DNA from: Pseudomonadota bacterium
GTDB taxonomy: Bacteria; Desulfobacterota; Desulfobulbia; Desulfobulbales; Desulfocapsaceae
Direction: 5' to 3'
Assembly (NCBI GenBank): GCA_018821985.1
Contig: JAHJKP010000036.1
Location: 1 to 62,401 of the forward strand
DNA: 62,401 nucleotides
This document shows, in pieces, positions 18,669 to 25,930 of the stretch. The notes under the pieces are model-generated. The model was not told the DNA's origin. It did no database searches and saw only the letters and a list, made by a program, of their open reading frames with translations. Each line of letters opens with the position of its first letter. Positions within the stretch are counted from its first letter, which is position 1. The translations under genes were made by a program, and so were the position numbers.

Positions 18669-19598
18669 ATGAAAACAACTGTAAGCCGCAGAACTTTTAT
18701 CAAGGGCGGACTTGCCGGAACCGTTGTCGCAACCGTGCTCCCAGAAAAAAAGAGCCAGGCAGCAACCTTTGAAGGCTATCCGGATGGCATGGGCGTACTC
18801 GTCGATCTGACCCGTTGTGTCGGCTGTCGAAGCTGCGAAGCCGCCTGCAACGAGGAACAGAAGCTTCCCCAACCGGACAAGCCTTTTGATGACTTCTCAG
18901 TTTTTGACGAGATCCATCACGGTCAGAAACGACGAACCGACGAGACCCGCTACACCGTTGTCAACCGCTATGATGTCCCTGGTCTTGACCACCCACTGTT
19001 CCGGAAGATTCAGTGTAACCATTGTCAGGAACCGGCCTGTCTGACCTCATGTTTTGTCAATGCCTATACCAAGACCCCGGAGGGTGCGGTTATCTACAAC
19101 CCCAATGTCTGTGTCGGCTGTCGTACCTGCATGATCGCCTGTCCTTTTAATATCCCCACCTTCAAATACTCCAGCGCCTTTAATCCGCGGATCATGAAAT
19201 GTATATTCTGCTACGATACACGCCTGAAGGAAGGAAGACCTCCGGCCTGCGTTGAGGCCTGTCCCCAGGAGGCCCTGACCTTCGGCAAACGTAATAAGCT
19301 GCTCGAGATCGGTCGTCAGCGGATAAGAGAAACCCCTGATAAATATGAAGATCATATCTACGGTGAACATGAGGTTGGCGGCACAGCCTGGATGTATCTC
19401 TCAAGCGTTCCCTTTGATCAGGTTGGATTTGACACCCATGTCCCCAAGGAACCGATTCTTAATTACGTCAAGGACTTCCTCGGTATCGTTCCCATGGTAC
19501 TGACCGTCTGGCCGGCCCTCTTTGCCGGTTTTCATCTCCTGGCAACTCGGAAGGACTGGCTGAAGAACAAGAATGAAGATACACACGAGGAGGAATAG
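18669..19598 (+). CDS. Tat-exported four-cluster ferredoxin subunit, HmcB/DsrO-like
   Basis: The 309-residue protein begins with a twin-arginine signal (SRRTFIKGG at about 6-14). It carries four cysteine groups typical of the NrfC/DsrO/HmcB family: CVGCRSCEAAC, CNHCQEPACLTSC, CVGCRTCMIAC with the CP that follows, and CIFCYDTRLKEGRPPACVEA. These should hold four [4Fe-4S] clusters. A C-terminal hydrophobic helix (about 274-293) anchors it, as in HmcB. It should pass electrons between the cytochrome encoded upstream and the NrfD-type subunit encoded 3 bp downstream. Confidence 0.88.
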   Translation: MKTTVSRRTFIKGGLAGTVVATVLPEKKSQAATFEGYPDGMGVLVDLTRCVGCRSCEAACNEEQKLPQPDKPFDDFSVFDEIHHGQKRRTDETRYTVVNRYDVPGLDHPLFRKIQCNHCQEPACLTSCFVNAYTKTPEGAVIYNPNVCVGCRTCMIACPFNIPTFKYSSAFNPRIMKCIFCYDTRLKEGRPPACVEACPQEALTFGKRNKLLEIGRQRIRETPDKYEDHIYGEHEVGGTAWMYLSSVPFDQVGFDTHVPKEPILNYVKDFLGIVPMVLTVWPALFAGFHLLATRKDWLKNKNEDTHEEE

Positions 19599-19601
19599 AA
19601 C

Positions 19602-20855
19602 ATGAGATTTTTTTCCCATCAACGACCTGAACTCCCCATTGTCGACCATGTCAAACCGGACGGCAGCCAATGGACACTCAAAGAAAAGCTGTGGCTGGGA
19701 CTCTCCGGCTCAGACTACTTTAAACAATTTTTTCGCAATCCCGTAAACTGGCTGATGATCGGTATCTTTGCCGTTGGCATCCCTCTTCTCTTTCAGCGCT
19801 ACATTTACGGACTGAGCGCCGTCACCCATGCTTCCAATGATTATCCATGGGGACTGTTCCTGGGCTTTGGCCTCTTTGGCATGGTGCCGCTCTCTGCTTC
19901 CGGCTTCATGCTGGGCACAACGGTAGAACTCTTTGGGCGCAAGGATTTCCACCCCATTGAGCGGCTGGCCCTGCTCAATGGTCTGCTGGGTTATTTCTTT
20001 GCCGTAATCTTTTTGGAGATTGATTTAGGGATGTGGTGGCGTCTGTACTATCCCATGATTGTATCCTTGGGACCGGCGGCCGTGCTCTTCCTGGTGGCCT
20101 GGCATGTTGCCACCTATCTCTCAGTCCAGGTTGCAGAGGTCCTGCCCGCCTTATTCGAATGGATTGGCTGGCTCAAGGGAAAACGAATCATCCGCTCAAT
20201 GACCCTGGGACTGACCATCGCCGGTATCATCCTCTCCACCCTGCATCAGGGCGCCCTGGGTGCGCTCTTTACCTATGCGCCGGCAAAGGTCCATCCTCTC
20301 TGGCTGTCAGCAAATTTCCAGTGGATACACTTTTTCTGTTCCTCCATCTTTGCCGGTCTCTCGATGGTCATTGTCTCCTCGACCCTGATCAGAAATTTTG
20401 CCGGCTGGCGCTGTGATGATGAATTCAAAAACTCACTGGACGACATCACCATTAAACTGGGCAAAGGATGTTCCTTGGCCATGATCACCTATCTGGTCAT
20501 CAAGGTAGTCGCTATTGCCCATGACCAGGAATGGGCCTATCTGCTCACCGGCTGGGGAAGTTATTACCTGCTGGAACTGGGAGTTGGAGTTGTCCTGCCC
20601 ATGTTCATGTTTGCCATCGGGGTCAGAAACAATCGCGCCAGCCTGGTACGTTTTGCTGCGGTCATCGCTGTCTTGGGCATCGTCTGGAACCGTCTGAATA
20701 CTTCCCTGGTCTGCTTTAACTGGCAGCTCTATCAGGAAATTCCGCACTGGAAGGAAGTATGGATCACAATCACCATCTACTCACTCTATTTTCTGACCTA
20801 CCGTTTCATCGTTTACCGTCTCCCGATAGTCTATAGCTGGAAAGGAGAGAAGTAA
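19602..20855 (+). CDS. NrfD/HmcC-type quinone-interacting membrane subunit
   Basis: The 417-residue protein has about ten hydrophobic helices in the pattern of NrfD/PsrC/HmcC proteins (NWLMIGIFAVGIPLLFQRYI, WGLFLGFGLFGMVPLSASGF, a helix with STLHQGALGALF). GGAGG precedes the ATG. The family exchanges electrons with menaquinol and may contribute to ion translocation. With the ferredoxin and cytochrome it makes a minimal HmcABC-like complex. Homologues of HmcD, E and F are not recognisable, although the small membrane proteins at 23285-25653 might fill such roles. Confidence 0.88.
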   Translation: MRFFSHQRPELPIVDHVKPDGSQWTLKEKLWLGLSGSDYFKQFFRNPVNWLMIGIFAVGIPLLFQRYIYGLSAVTHASNDYPWGLFLGFGLFGMVPLSASGFMLGTTVELFGRKDFHPIERLALLNGLLGYFFAVIFLEIDLGMWWRLYYPMIVSLGPAAVLFLVAWHVATYLSVQVAEVLPALFEWIGWLKGKRIIRSMTLGLTIAGIILSTLHQGALGALFTYAPAKVHPLWLSANFQWIHFFCSSIFAGLSMVIVSSTLIRNFAGWRCDDEFKNSLDDITIKLGKGCSLAMITYLVIKVVAIAHDQEWAYLLTGWGSYYLLELGVGVVLPMFMFAIGVRNNRASLVRFAAVIAVLGIVWNRLNTSLVCFNWQLYQEIPHWKEVWITITIYSLYFLTYRFIVYRLPIVYSWKGEK

Positions 20856-20866
20856 GCAAACAGCAG

Positions 20867-20894
20867 CAAGGTCCCTGATTCGCCAGGGGCCTTG
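20867..20894. terminator. Hairpin between the Hmc-like operon and the kinase gene
   Basis: CAAGGTCCCTG (20867-20877) pairs with CAGGGGCCTTG (20884-20894) with one mismatch. No T-run follows, so it may only attenuate transcription into the kinase gene. Confidence 0.5.
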
Positions 20895-20921
20895 CCGTAT
20901 ACTCAAACAAGGATGGCAATC

Positions 20922-22940
20922 ATGACCTCAGAAAAAAAAGGTGGTTTGATCCAACAATTTCTTCTCGGACTGCCTCTCAGAAAGACATTGCTGGCAAGCA
21001 CCGGGATTGCCATCCTGCTGTTACTTGTGGTGAGTATTTTGGGTATCAGACAATATATCCTCTATCAACATTGCGAACAGGTCGTCACTACCAGTAAACA
21101 TCTGCTCTTTCAGTTCAGCTCCATCAAGGAACATATCAATGAAGCTCTTATAACCAAGGAAAAGTTGCACTTCAAAGATATCCAGGGTGAAATCGAAGAT
21201 CTGGATAGCATTATTGATCTCATCCAAGATGACATCCTGATTCCTGAGGAGTTCAAACAGGGATTCATGAACCAGACTGATCTGATTGGACTGGTCGTCA
21301 AATTACGGTCGGTACAAGAGACAAATGACACGCCATCATCAGAACAGCTTTCTGCCGTAACAACATTACTCCGCTCAATGTATGGAAGCATAGCACAATT
21401 CCATCAAGGCCTTTCGTCCTATACCCAGGCCCTGCTGCTCGGCCTTCACAAAACATTTGCCGGCTGTCTTGCCCTGGTCATCTCTGTGATCAGCACTCTG
21501 CTCTTTCTCATAAACCGATCCATCTCCGGCCCTCTCCTGCAACTGGGCCAACAGTTGCAGGGCATCACAGAGGGAGGCAAGAAAGCGCACAAAGAGCAGA
21601 ACACGAACCTTGACCTCTCAGTTCATGAAATTGTGAACTCCGTTACCATTCTTTCTGCGGAACATCAGCGCCTCTCCAGGATATTCAGCGCCATTACCCT
21701 TTATGAAACACTCGACCAAAAAGCCACCTCACCAACAGAACGCTGGCATGATATCTGCTCTGCCCTGCAGGCCAATGCTGACTATTGTCTGGTCTGGGTC
21801 GGCGACCTCCTGCAGGATGAAGAGCTGCCGCACCCGGTCAGCGCCTGTGGTTGCCTGGGGGCAACCGAGGAAGGATGTCTGGATATCCTTGATCATCTCC
21901 TCAAATATTGCAAAAAAGATGGTGGACTGTGCGACTCTGTGAGCAAGGCCATGCAGACCAGAAGGACGACTGTCTCACGCCTTTTTACCTCTTCGCTTCC
22001 TGAATCCTTACGCGGCCTGCTGCCGTTTACCGATGATACCTTTTCCAGCGCCTCTTTTCCCATACCATCCCGAGACAAAACAGTTGCCATTATCACCCTT
22101 TATAATCCCGGCCATGACTGTTTTCAAACCTGTGAGACAAGACTTCTTGCTTATTTTTTCAATCATCTTGTCAATAATCAGAGAGAAGCGGCCCCTTCGA
22201 CTTTGAGCTCCACCCCGGCCGACACTGTATCCATCCAGACACTGTCACGTATATACCGATACTACGCGCTGGGAAGCCTTACCACCGGCCTTGCCCATGA
22301 ACTCACCGACCTCTCCAATGGGGCCATAAACTATACCCAGGCCCTGCTGGATCTGACTGATGATCAACCGCAGACCATGGAACCAAAAGCCCTTCTGGAT
22401 AAGCTGTTGGCAGAAGAGAAAAAGATATCGCGCCTGGCGGTGGATCTCCAGCAATTCAATCGAGACACCGGTGAAGAAAGCAGACAATACTCAGTTCAGG
22501 AACTGCTTCAACCCATTGACACCCTGACCAAAGGACAGGCACGAGCAGAAGGGATTGAACTGCAGGTCTCAATCGATCCGGGCCTTCCGCTGATCCCCAA
22601 AAATGGTCCAGACATCCAGCTGGTCATCCTCTCCTTGGTCCAGAATGCCAGAAACAGAATTTCAGCCAAATATCCCGGAGGCAGAGATAAAAAGAAAAAG
22701 ATTCAGATACGAGCCACCCTGGCCCAACAAAAAGCTTACAACCAAGTGCTGATTACCATCCAGGACCAGGGAACTTCCTGGCCATCTCTCGAACCGGCTC
22801 AGAATGATTCCGGATCTGCCCCGGAACCATGGCTTGAACTGCACCAGTGTAGACTGTTTCTGCAAAATTTCGGCGGTGATCTTGTCATTGAATCAGATTC
22901 TGACCAGAAGAACATCTGCTCGTTATTCTTGCCCTGCTGA
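20922..22940 (+). CDS. Membrane sensor kinase with degenerate ATPase domain
   Basis: I start at ATG 20922 (AAGGA 8 nt upstream), giving 672 residues. Two membrane helices (about 22-45 and 175-198) flank a roughly 130-residue periplasmic helical sensor. A HAMP-like stretch, a GAF-like cysteine-rich region (CGCLGATEEGC) and a HisKA-like helix with GLAHELTDLS (about 458) follow. The ATP-binding region is unusual: the N-box reads LVQNARNR, DxGxG is replaced by DQGTSWPS and no GLGL motif is seen. It may therefore be a phosphatase, scaffold or pseudokinase. It sits between the Hmc-like operon and the small membrane-protein cassettes. Confidence 0.75.
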   Translation: MTSEKKGGLIQQFLLGLPLRKTLLASTGIAILLLLVVSILGIRQYILYQHCEQVVTTSKHLLFQFSSIKEHINEALITKEKLHFKDIQGEIEDLDSIIDLIQDDILIPEEFKQGFMNQTDLIGLVVKLRSVQETNDTPSSEQLSAVTTLLRSMYGSIAQFHQGLSSYTQALLLGLHKTFAGCLALVISVISTLLFLINRSISGPLLQLGQQLQGITEGGKKAHKEQNTNLDLSVHEIVNSVTILSAEHQRLSRIFSAITLYETLDQKATSPTERWHDICSALQANADYCLVWVGDLLQDEELPHPVSACGCLGATEEGCLDILDHLLKYCKKDGGLCDSVSKAMQTRRTTVSRLFTSSLPESLRGLLPFTDDTFSSASFPIPSRDKTVAIITLYNPGHDCFQTCETRLLAYFFNHLVNNQREAAPSTLSSTPADTVSIQTLSRIYRYYALGSLTTGLAHELTDLSNGAINYTQALLDLTDDQPQTMEPKALLDKLLAEEKKISRLAVDLQQFNRDTGEESRQYSVQELLQPIDTLTKGQARAEGIELQVSIDPGLPLIPKNGPDIQLVILSLVQNARNRISAKYPGGRDKKKKIQIRATLAQQKAYNQVLITIQDQGTSWPSLEPAQNDSGSAPEPWLELHQCRLFLQNFGGDLVIESDSDQKNICSLFLPC

Positions 22941-23002
22941 TCCTCTGCTTTGTCATCCTTGAATCACTTCTCCTCATATTCTGATTCAGCCATCCCTCCT
23001 CC

Positions 23003-23200
23003 CCCTATCCACAATAGCTCACCACACTTCCGTAGAAACCACGCCACACTCTTTATTCTCAACACCACGCTTATGCCGTTTTCTTCGGGCCACACCTCAC
23101 TTCTGTAGCAAGCTCACGATGGACAAGTCGAAGGCAATTTCATCTATTTTTATAATAAAATCAGTATGTAAGAAAAATAAAAATAATATCTTACCTCATA
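23003..23200. promoter_or_regulatory. Upstream activating region of cassette 1
   Basis: Repeated CCACAC elements occur in one orientation (ACCACACTT at 23021, GCCACACTC at 23043, GCCACACCT at 23089), 110-190 bp before the sigma-54 promoter at 23210. They resemble half-sites of the palindromes at 14907 and 25864. GTAAGA/TCTTAC (23168-23194) forms a weak inverted repeat nearer the promoter. The region is repeated almost unchanged 1,522 bp downstream. Confidence 0.5.
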
Positions 23201-23209
23201 ATGACAAAC

Positions 23210-23225
23210 TGGCATCATTAATGCT
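23210..23225 (+). promoter_or_regulatory. Sigma-54 (-24/-12) promoter of cassette 1
   Basis: TGGCATCATTAATGCT has GG and GC separated by exactly 10 nt. It lies about 60 bp before the ATG at 23285. An identical 16-mer is at 24732. Confidence 0.65.
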
Positions 23226-23284
23226 TTAAAGAAGGTAAAGAATGACAAAAAAGATGGAAAATCAAACACATAAAGGAGGACATC

Positions 23285-23482
23285 ATGAGAACAAACACAC
23301 TGACCAGCAGAGAAACAAACGTCGATACCGGATACGAAGCTTCTAAGTTTGCCATGGCAACCGGCATCACCATGGCAGCCATGGTTGGAATCTGGGCATG
23401 TGCCTGCATGATCAACGCCGTGTTGAGCGGTGGGATCGGCAGTGTGATCAAAGGATTTCTGACTGCAGTAACCGGCGCTTAG
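23285..23482 (+). CDS. Small single-helix membrane protein A1
   Basis: The 65-residue protein has a polar N-terminus (residues 1-20, with NVDTGYEASKFA) and one long hydrophobic stretch with a conserved cysteine pair, VGIWACACMINAV, then a glycine-rich turn and an amphipathic end. AAAGGAGG precedes the ATG. I do not recognise the family. Four paralogues of this type (A1-A4) occur in two cassettes here. The position downstream of an Hmc-like complex and its kinase suggests a small accessory subunit of a membrane redox complex, but this is inference. Confidence 0.8.
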   Translation: MRTNTLTSRETNVDTGYEASKFAMATGITMAAMVGIWACACMINAVLSGGIGSVIKGFLTAVTGA

Positions 23483-23539
23483 GTCTCATACCATAAAATC
23501 CGAACAACTTGATAGAAACAACCAGAGAAGGAGAACATC

Positions 23540-23728
23540 ATGAGAACAAATACACTCACCAGCAAAGAAACGAAAATCGATACCGGATACGAAACTTCTA
23601 AATTTGCACTGGCAACCGGAATCACCATGGCGGCTCTGGTTGGAATCTGGGGATGTGCCTGTATGATCAGCGGCCTGGTAAGCGGCGGGCTCGTGAAAGG
23701 ATTTATTACTGCAATAACCGGACTTTAA
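23540..23728 (+). CDS. Small single-helix membrane protein A2
   Basis: The 62-residue paralogue of A1 reads KIDTGYETSKFALATGITMA then VGIWGCACMISGLVSGG. The Cys-x-Cys pair is kept. AGAAGGAG precedes the ATG. The 57-bp gap after A1 and the shared sequence show they arose by duplication and are probably expressed together from the sigma-54 promoter at 23210. Function unknown. Confidence 0.8.
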   Translation: MRTNTLTSKETKIDTGYETSKFALATGITMAALVGIWGCACMISGLVSGGLVKGFITAITGL

Positions 23729-23784
23729 GACGTATACAATAAATTAGAAGACCTTACTATAAACAAACACAGAAGGGGAACACC

Positions 23785-24084
23785 ATGACACAGGAATCTT
23801 CAAAAACAGCAAGTAGAGTTATCCTTGGAATCGGAACGATCATGTGTCTGTGGGTTGGCGCGGCACTTACGGCGGCTCTCTCTCAGGCCAACTGGTCCAT
23901 CAGCGCACTGGCAGGACAGTATATGGTGGCAACGGGAATGATTAAACCTTTACACACAATGGTTGATTTCTACACCCACATCAAGGGCATTGAATATCTG
24001 ATCTGTGTTGCCTTCTTTGCCGCCTTCCCGGCTTTTTACCAATACGTTAACAAGGAACAGAAAAAGGTTCAGGTCACCAAATAA
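23785..24084 (+). CDS. Small two-helix membrane protein B1
   Basis: The 99-residue protein has two hydrophobic helices (about 11-33, and 68-88 with YLICVAFFAAFPAFYQYV) joined by a loop containing GMIKPLHTMVDFYTHIKGIE. The His residues in the loop could bind a ligand, but nothing shows this. GAAGGGG precedes the ATG. It ends cassette 1 and is followed by a strong terminator. I do not recognise the family. Its paralogue B2 ends cassette 2. Confidence 0.78.
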   Translation: MTQESSKTASRVILGIGTIMCLWVGAALTAALSQANWSISALAGQYMVATGMIKPLHTMVDFYTHIKGIEYLICVAFFAAFPAFYQYVNKEQKKVQVTK

Positions 24085-24100
24085 TAATCAACTCTCTTCA

Positions 24101-24143
24101 ACAAGGCCGGAAGATCTGACACTGAAAGATCTTCCGGCCTTGT
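24101..24143 (+). terminator. Strong terminator after cassette 1
   Basis: ACAAGGCCGGAAGATCT (24101-24117) pairs perfectly with 24127-24143, and TTGTTA follows. The rest of the gap to 24525 holds no supported gene. Confidence 0.9.
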
Positions 24144-24731
24144 TTGTTATTACCCGCTCTACCTCATCACCCGCCCATCTCGAAGTCCTTCACTCCCCCA
24201 TAGCGTTTCATCTCTCATCAATGTGAATCCGGCACGATTGATAATTTGCGCCCAAGAAAAAGTCTCAACCTACAGATCCGCTACTGCTTCATGAAAATCC
24301 TACGCCAGCCCAAAGCCATCCAAAATCACAAGATCCGGGCAGGAGCAGAAGACGGATAAGGCAAATCATCCTCCGGTGGTAAGGGTAACATGCTGTCTTG
24401 CCGTAGAGTAAATCTCCATCAATCCCCTTTGAAAAAATGGAGGCAAGGAGACCTGGCTGCTTTGATGGATATGGCAATCATCGTGAAAAATTTTGGCAAG
24501 ACAGACGTGCAGAACACTTCATCACCCTATCCACAATAGCTCACCACACTTCCGTAGAAACCACGCCACACTCTTTATTCTATACACCACGCTTATGCCG
24601 TTTTCTTCGGGCCACACCTCACTTCTGTAACAAGCTCACGATGGACAAGTCGAAGGCAATTTCAACTATTTTTACAATAAAATCAGTATGTAAGAAAAAC
24701 AAAAACAATATCTTACTTCATAATGACAAAC

Positions 24732-24747
24732 TGGCATCATTAATGCT
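24732..24747 (+). promoter_or_regulatory. Sigma-54 (-24/-12) promoter of cassette 2
   Basis: The same TGGCATCATTAATGCT found at 23210, with GG and GC 10 nt apart. It lies about 60 bp before gene A3. Confidence 0.65.
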
Positions 24748-24806
24748 TTAAAGAAGGCAAAGAATGACAAAAAAGATGGAAATTCAAACACATAAAGGAG
24801 GACATC

Positions 24807-25004
24807 CTGAGAACAAACACCCTGACCAGCAGAGAAACAAACGTCGATACCGGATACGAAGCTTCTAAGTTTGCCATGGCAACCGGCATCACCATGGCAG
24901 CCATGGTTGGAATGTGGGCATGTGCCTGCATGATCAGCGCCGTGTTGAGCGGTGGGATCGGCAGTGTGATCAAAGGATTTCTGACCGCAGCAACCGGCGC
25001 TTAG
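24807..25004 (+). CDS. Small membrane protein A3 with ATG-to-CTG start change
   Basis: This 65-codon frame is almost identical to A1 (changes include Ile to Met before WACACM, Asn to Ser, Val to Ala), but the start codon is CTG where A1 has ATG, at the same distance from AAAGGAGG. CTG can start translation weakly, so the gene is either expressed at reduced level or newly silenced. The frame is otherwise open to TAG at 25002, and no new stop has appeared, so the change is recent. Confidence 0.7.
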   Translation: MRTNTLTSRETNVDTGYEASKFAMATGITMAAMVGMWACACMISAVLSGGIGSVIKGFLTAATGA

Positions 25005-25061
25005 GTCTCATACCATAAAATCCGAACAACTTGATAGCAACAACCAGAGAAGGAGAAGATC

Positions 25062-25259
25062 ATGAGAACAAATACACAGACCAGCAACGCAACAAACGTC
25101 GATACCGGATACGAAACCTCTAAATTTGCACTGGCAACCGGAATCACCACGGCAGCCATGGTTGGAATCTGGGCATGTGCCTGCATGATCAGCGCACTGT
25201 TAAACAGCGGGATAGGTGGAGTTGTCAAAGGATTTTTAACGGCAGTCACAGGCGCTTGA
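25062..25259 (+). CDS. Small single-helix membrane protein A4
   Basis: The 65-residue paralogue reads NVDTGYETSKFALATGITTA then VGIWACACMISALLNSG. It corresponds by position to A2 but resembles A1 and A3 in its C-terminal part, as expected from gene conversion between copies. AGAAGGAG precedes the ATG. Function unknown, as for A1. Confidence 0.8.
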   Translation: MRTNTQTSNATNVDTGYETSKFALATGITTAAMVGIWACACMISALLNSGIGGVVKGFLTAVTGA

Positions 25260-25290
25260 TCCTCATCCACGCATATTTGCTCAACTTGAG

Positions 25291-25324
25291 GCGCCTTGAA
25301 AAAAACATCTTTCAAGGCGCTTTT
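25291..25324 (+). terminator. Terminator/attenuator between A4 and B2
   Basis: GCGCCTTGAA (25291-25300) pairs with 25311-25320, followed by TTTT. It would lower expression of B2 relative to A3 and A4. Cassette 1 has no equivalent hairpin between A2 and B1. Confidence 0.75.
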
Positions 25325-25353
25325 CATGGAAACGAAAACACCAAGAAGACACC

Positions 25354-25653
25354 ATGAGAACAACATCTTCGAAAACAACAAGCACAATTATCCTGGCGAT
25401 CGGCTCCATTATGTGCCTGTGGGTTGGCGCAGCAGTGACCGGCGCTCTCTATCAGACAAACTGGTCGATCAGTGAACTGGCAAGACAATATATGGTTGCA
25501 TCCGGCATGATCAAACCTTTACACACCTTGGTTGACTTCTACACCCACATCAAGGGCATTGAATACTTGATCTGTGTGGCCTTTTTTGTCGCCTTCCCGG
25601 TTTTCTATCAATATGTAAACAAGGAACAGAAACAGGTTCCCGTTATCAAATAA
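25354..25653 (+). CDS. Small two-helix membrane protein B2
   Basis: The 99-residue paralogue of B1 starts MRTTSSKTTSTIILAIGSIM and keeps GMIKPLHTLVDFYTHIKGIE and the second helix. Differences are spread over the gene, showing an older split than the promoter half of the cassettes. The ribosome site (AGAAGACACC) is weaker than for B1, and a terminator precedes the gene. A perfect hairpin terminator follows. Function unknown. Confidence 0.78.
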   Translation: MRTTSSKTTSTIILAIGSIMCLWVGAAVTGALYQTNWSISELARQYMVASGMIKPLHTLVDFYTHIKGIEYLICVAFFVAFPVFYQYVNKEQKQVPVIK

Positions 25654-25670
25654 TCCCCAAACCCCTCCAT

Positions 25671-25712
25671 CCAGCAAAGAAGACCCGCTTACCAGAGGGT
25701 CTTCTTTGCTGG
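25671..25712 (+). terminator. Strong hairpin terminator after cassette 2
   Basis: CCAGCAAAGAAGACCC (25671-25686) pairs perfectly over 16 bp with 25697-25712. Confidence 0.85.
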
Positions 25713-25782
25713 ATGACTCAATTCATCTCCGATATCTCCCTCCTCCCCATCATTGTCGGTTGTTACTCCCCCTCTGTTAATC

Positions 25783-25798
25783 CGGCACGATAGATGCA
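25783..25798 (+). promoter_or_regulatory. Possible sigma-54 promoter of the kinase operon
   Basis: CGGCACGATAGATGCA has GG and GC 10 nt apart and a consensus-like GGCACG. A decayed relative of this sequence follows cassette 1 near 24233, where the spacing is broken. It lies about 150 bp before the kinase ATG at 25931, so the leader would contain the palindrome at 25864. Confidence 0.5.
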
Positions 25799-25863
25799 AC
25801 AGCAAACCCATACTGACAAAATGCCTGACATCTGACACAGATGTGTAGTACGATCTGTCTGAA

Positions 25864-25905
25864 TACCACACTTTGTGCCACATAAGTGTGGTTCAAAGTG
25901 TGGTA
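25864..25905. promoter_or_regulatory. Nested palindrome before the kinase gene
   Basis: TACCACACTTTG (25864-25875) pairs with CAAAGTGTGGTA (25894-25905), and the spacer holds an inner palindrome CCACATAAGTGTGG. The outer and inner elements match those of the repeat at 14907-14957. It is 25 bp before the kinase ATG. An imperfect ACATCTG/CAGATGT pair lies near 25830. A common regulator-binding site with autoregulation is my inference. Confidence 0.55.
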
Positions 25906-25930
25906 TATGAAAAAATGCAGGGAGTGCTTC

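Larger units (their letters stand above)
24525..25060 (+). repeat. Near-identical second copy of 23003-23538
   Basis: The sequence from CCCTATCCACAATAGCTC through the end of the first small gene and into the next leader is repeated at a constant offset of 1,522 bp, with only scattered substitutions. It covers the upstream activating region, the sigma-54 promoter and gene A1/A3. The following genes (A2/A4, B1/B2) are more divergent, which suggests recent gene conversion of the promoter half of an older duplication. Confidence 0.9.

Noticed and set aside
24233-24252. Fifth sigma-54 promoter after cassette 1
   Set aside because: It resembles the candidate at 25783, but the GG-to-GC distance is wrong and no gene follows closely. 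It looks like a decayed duplicate.
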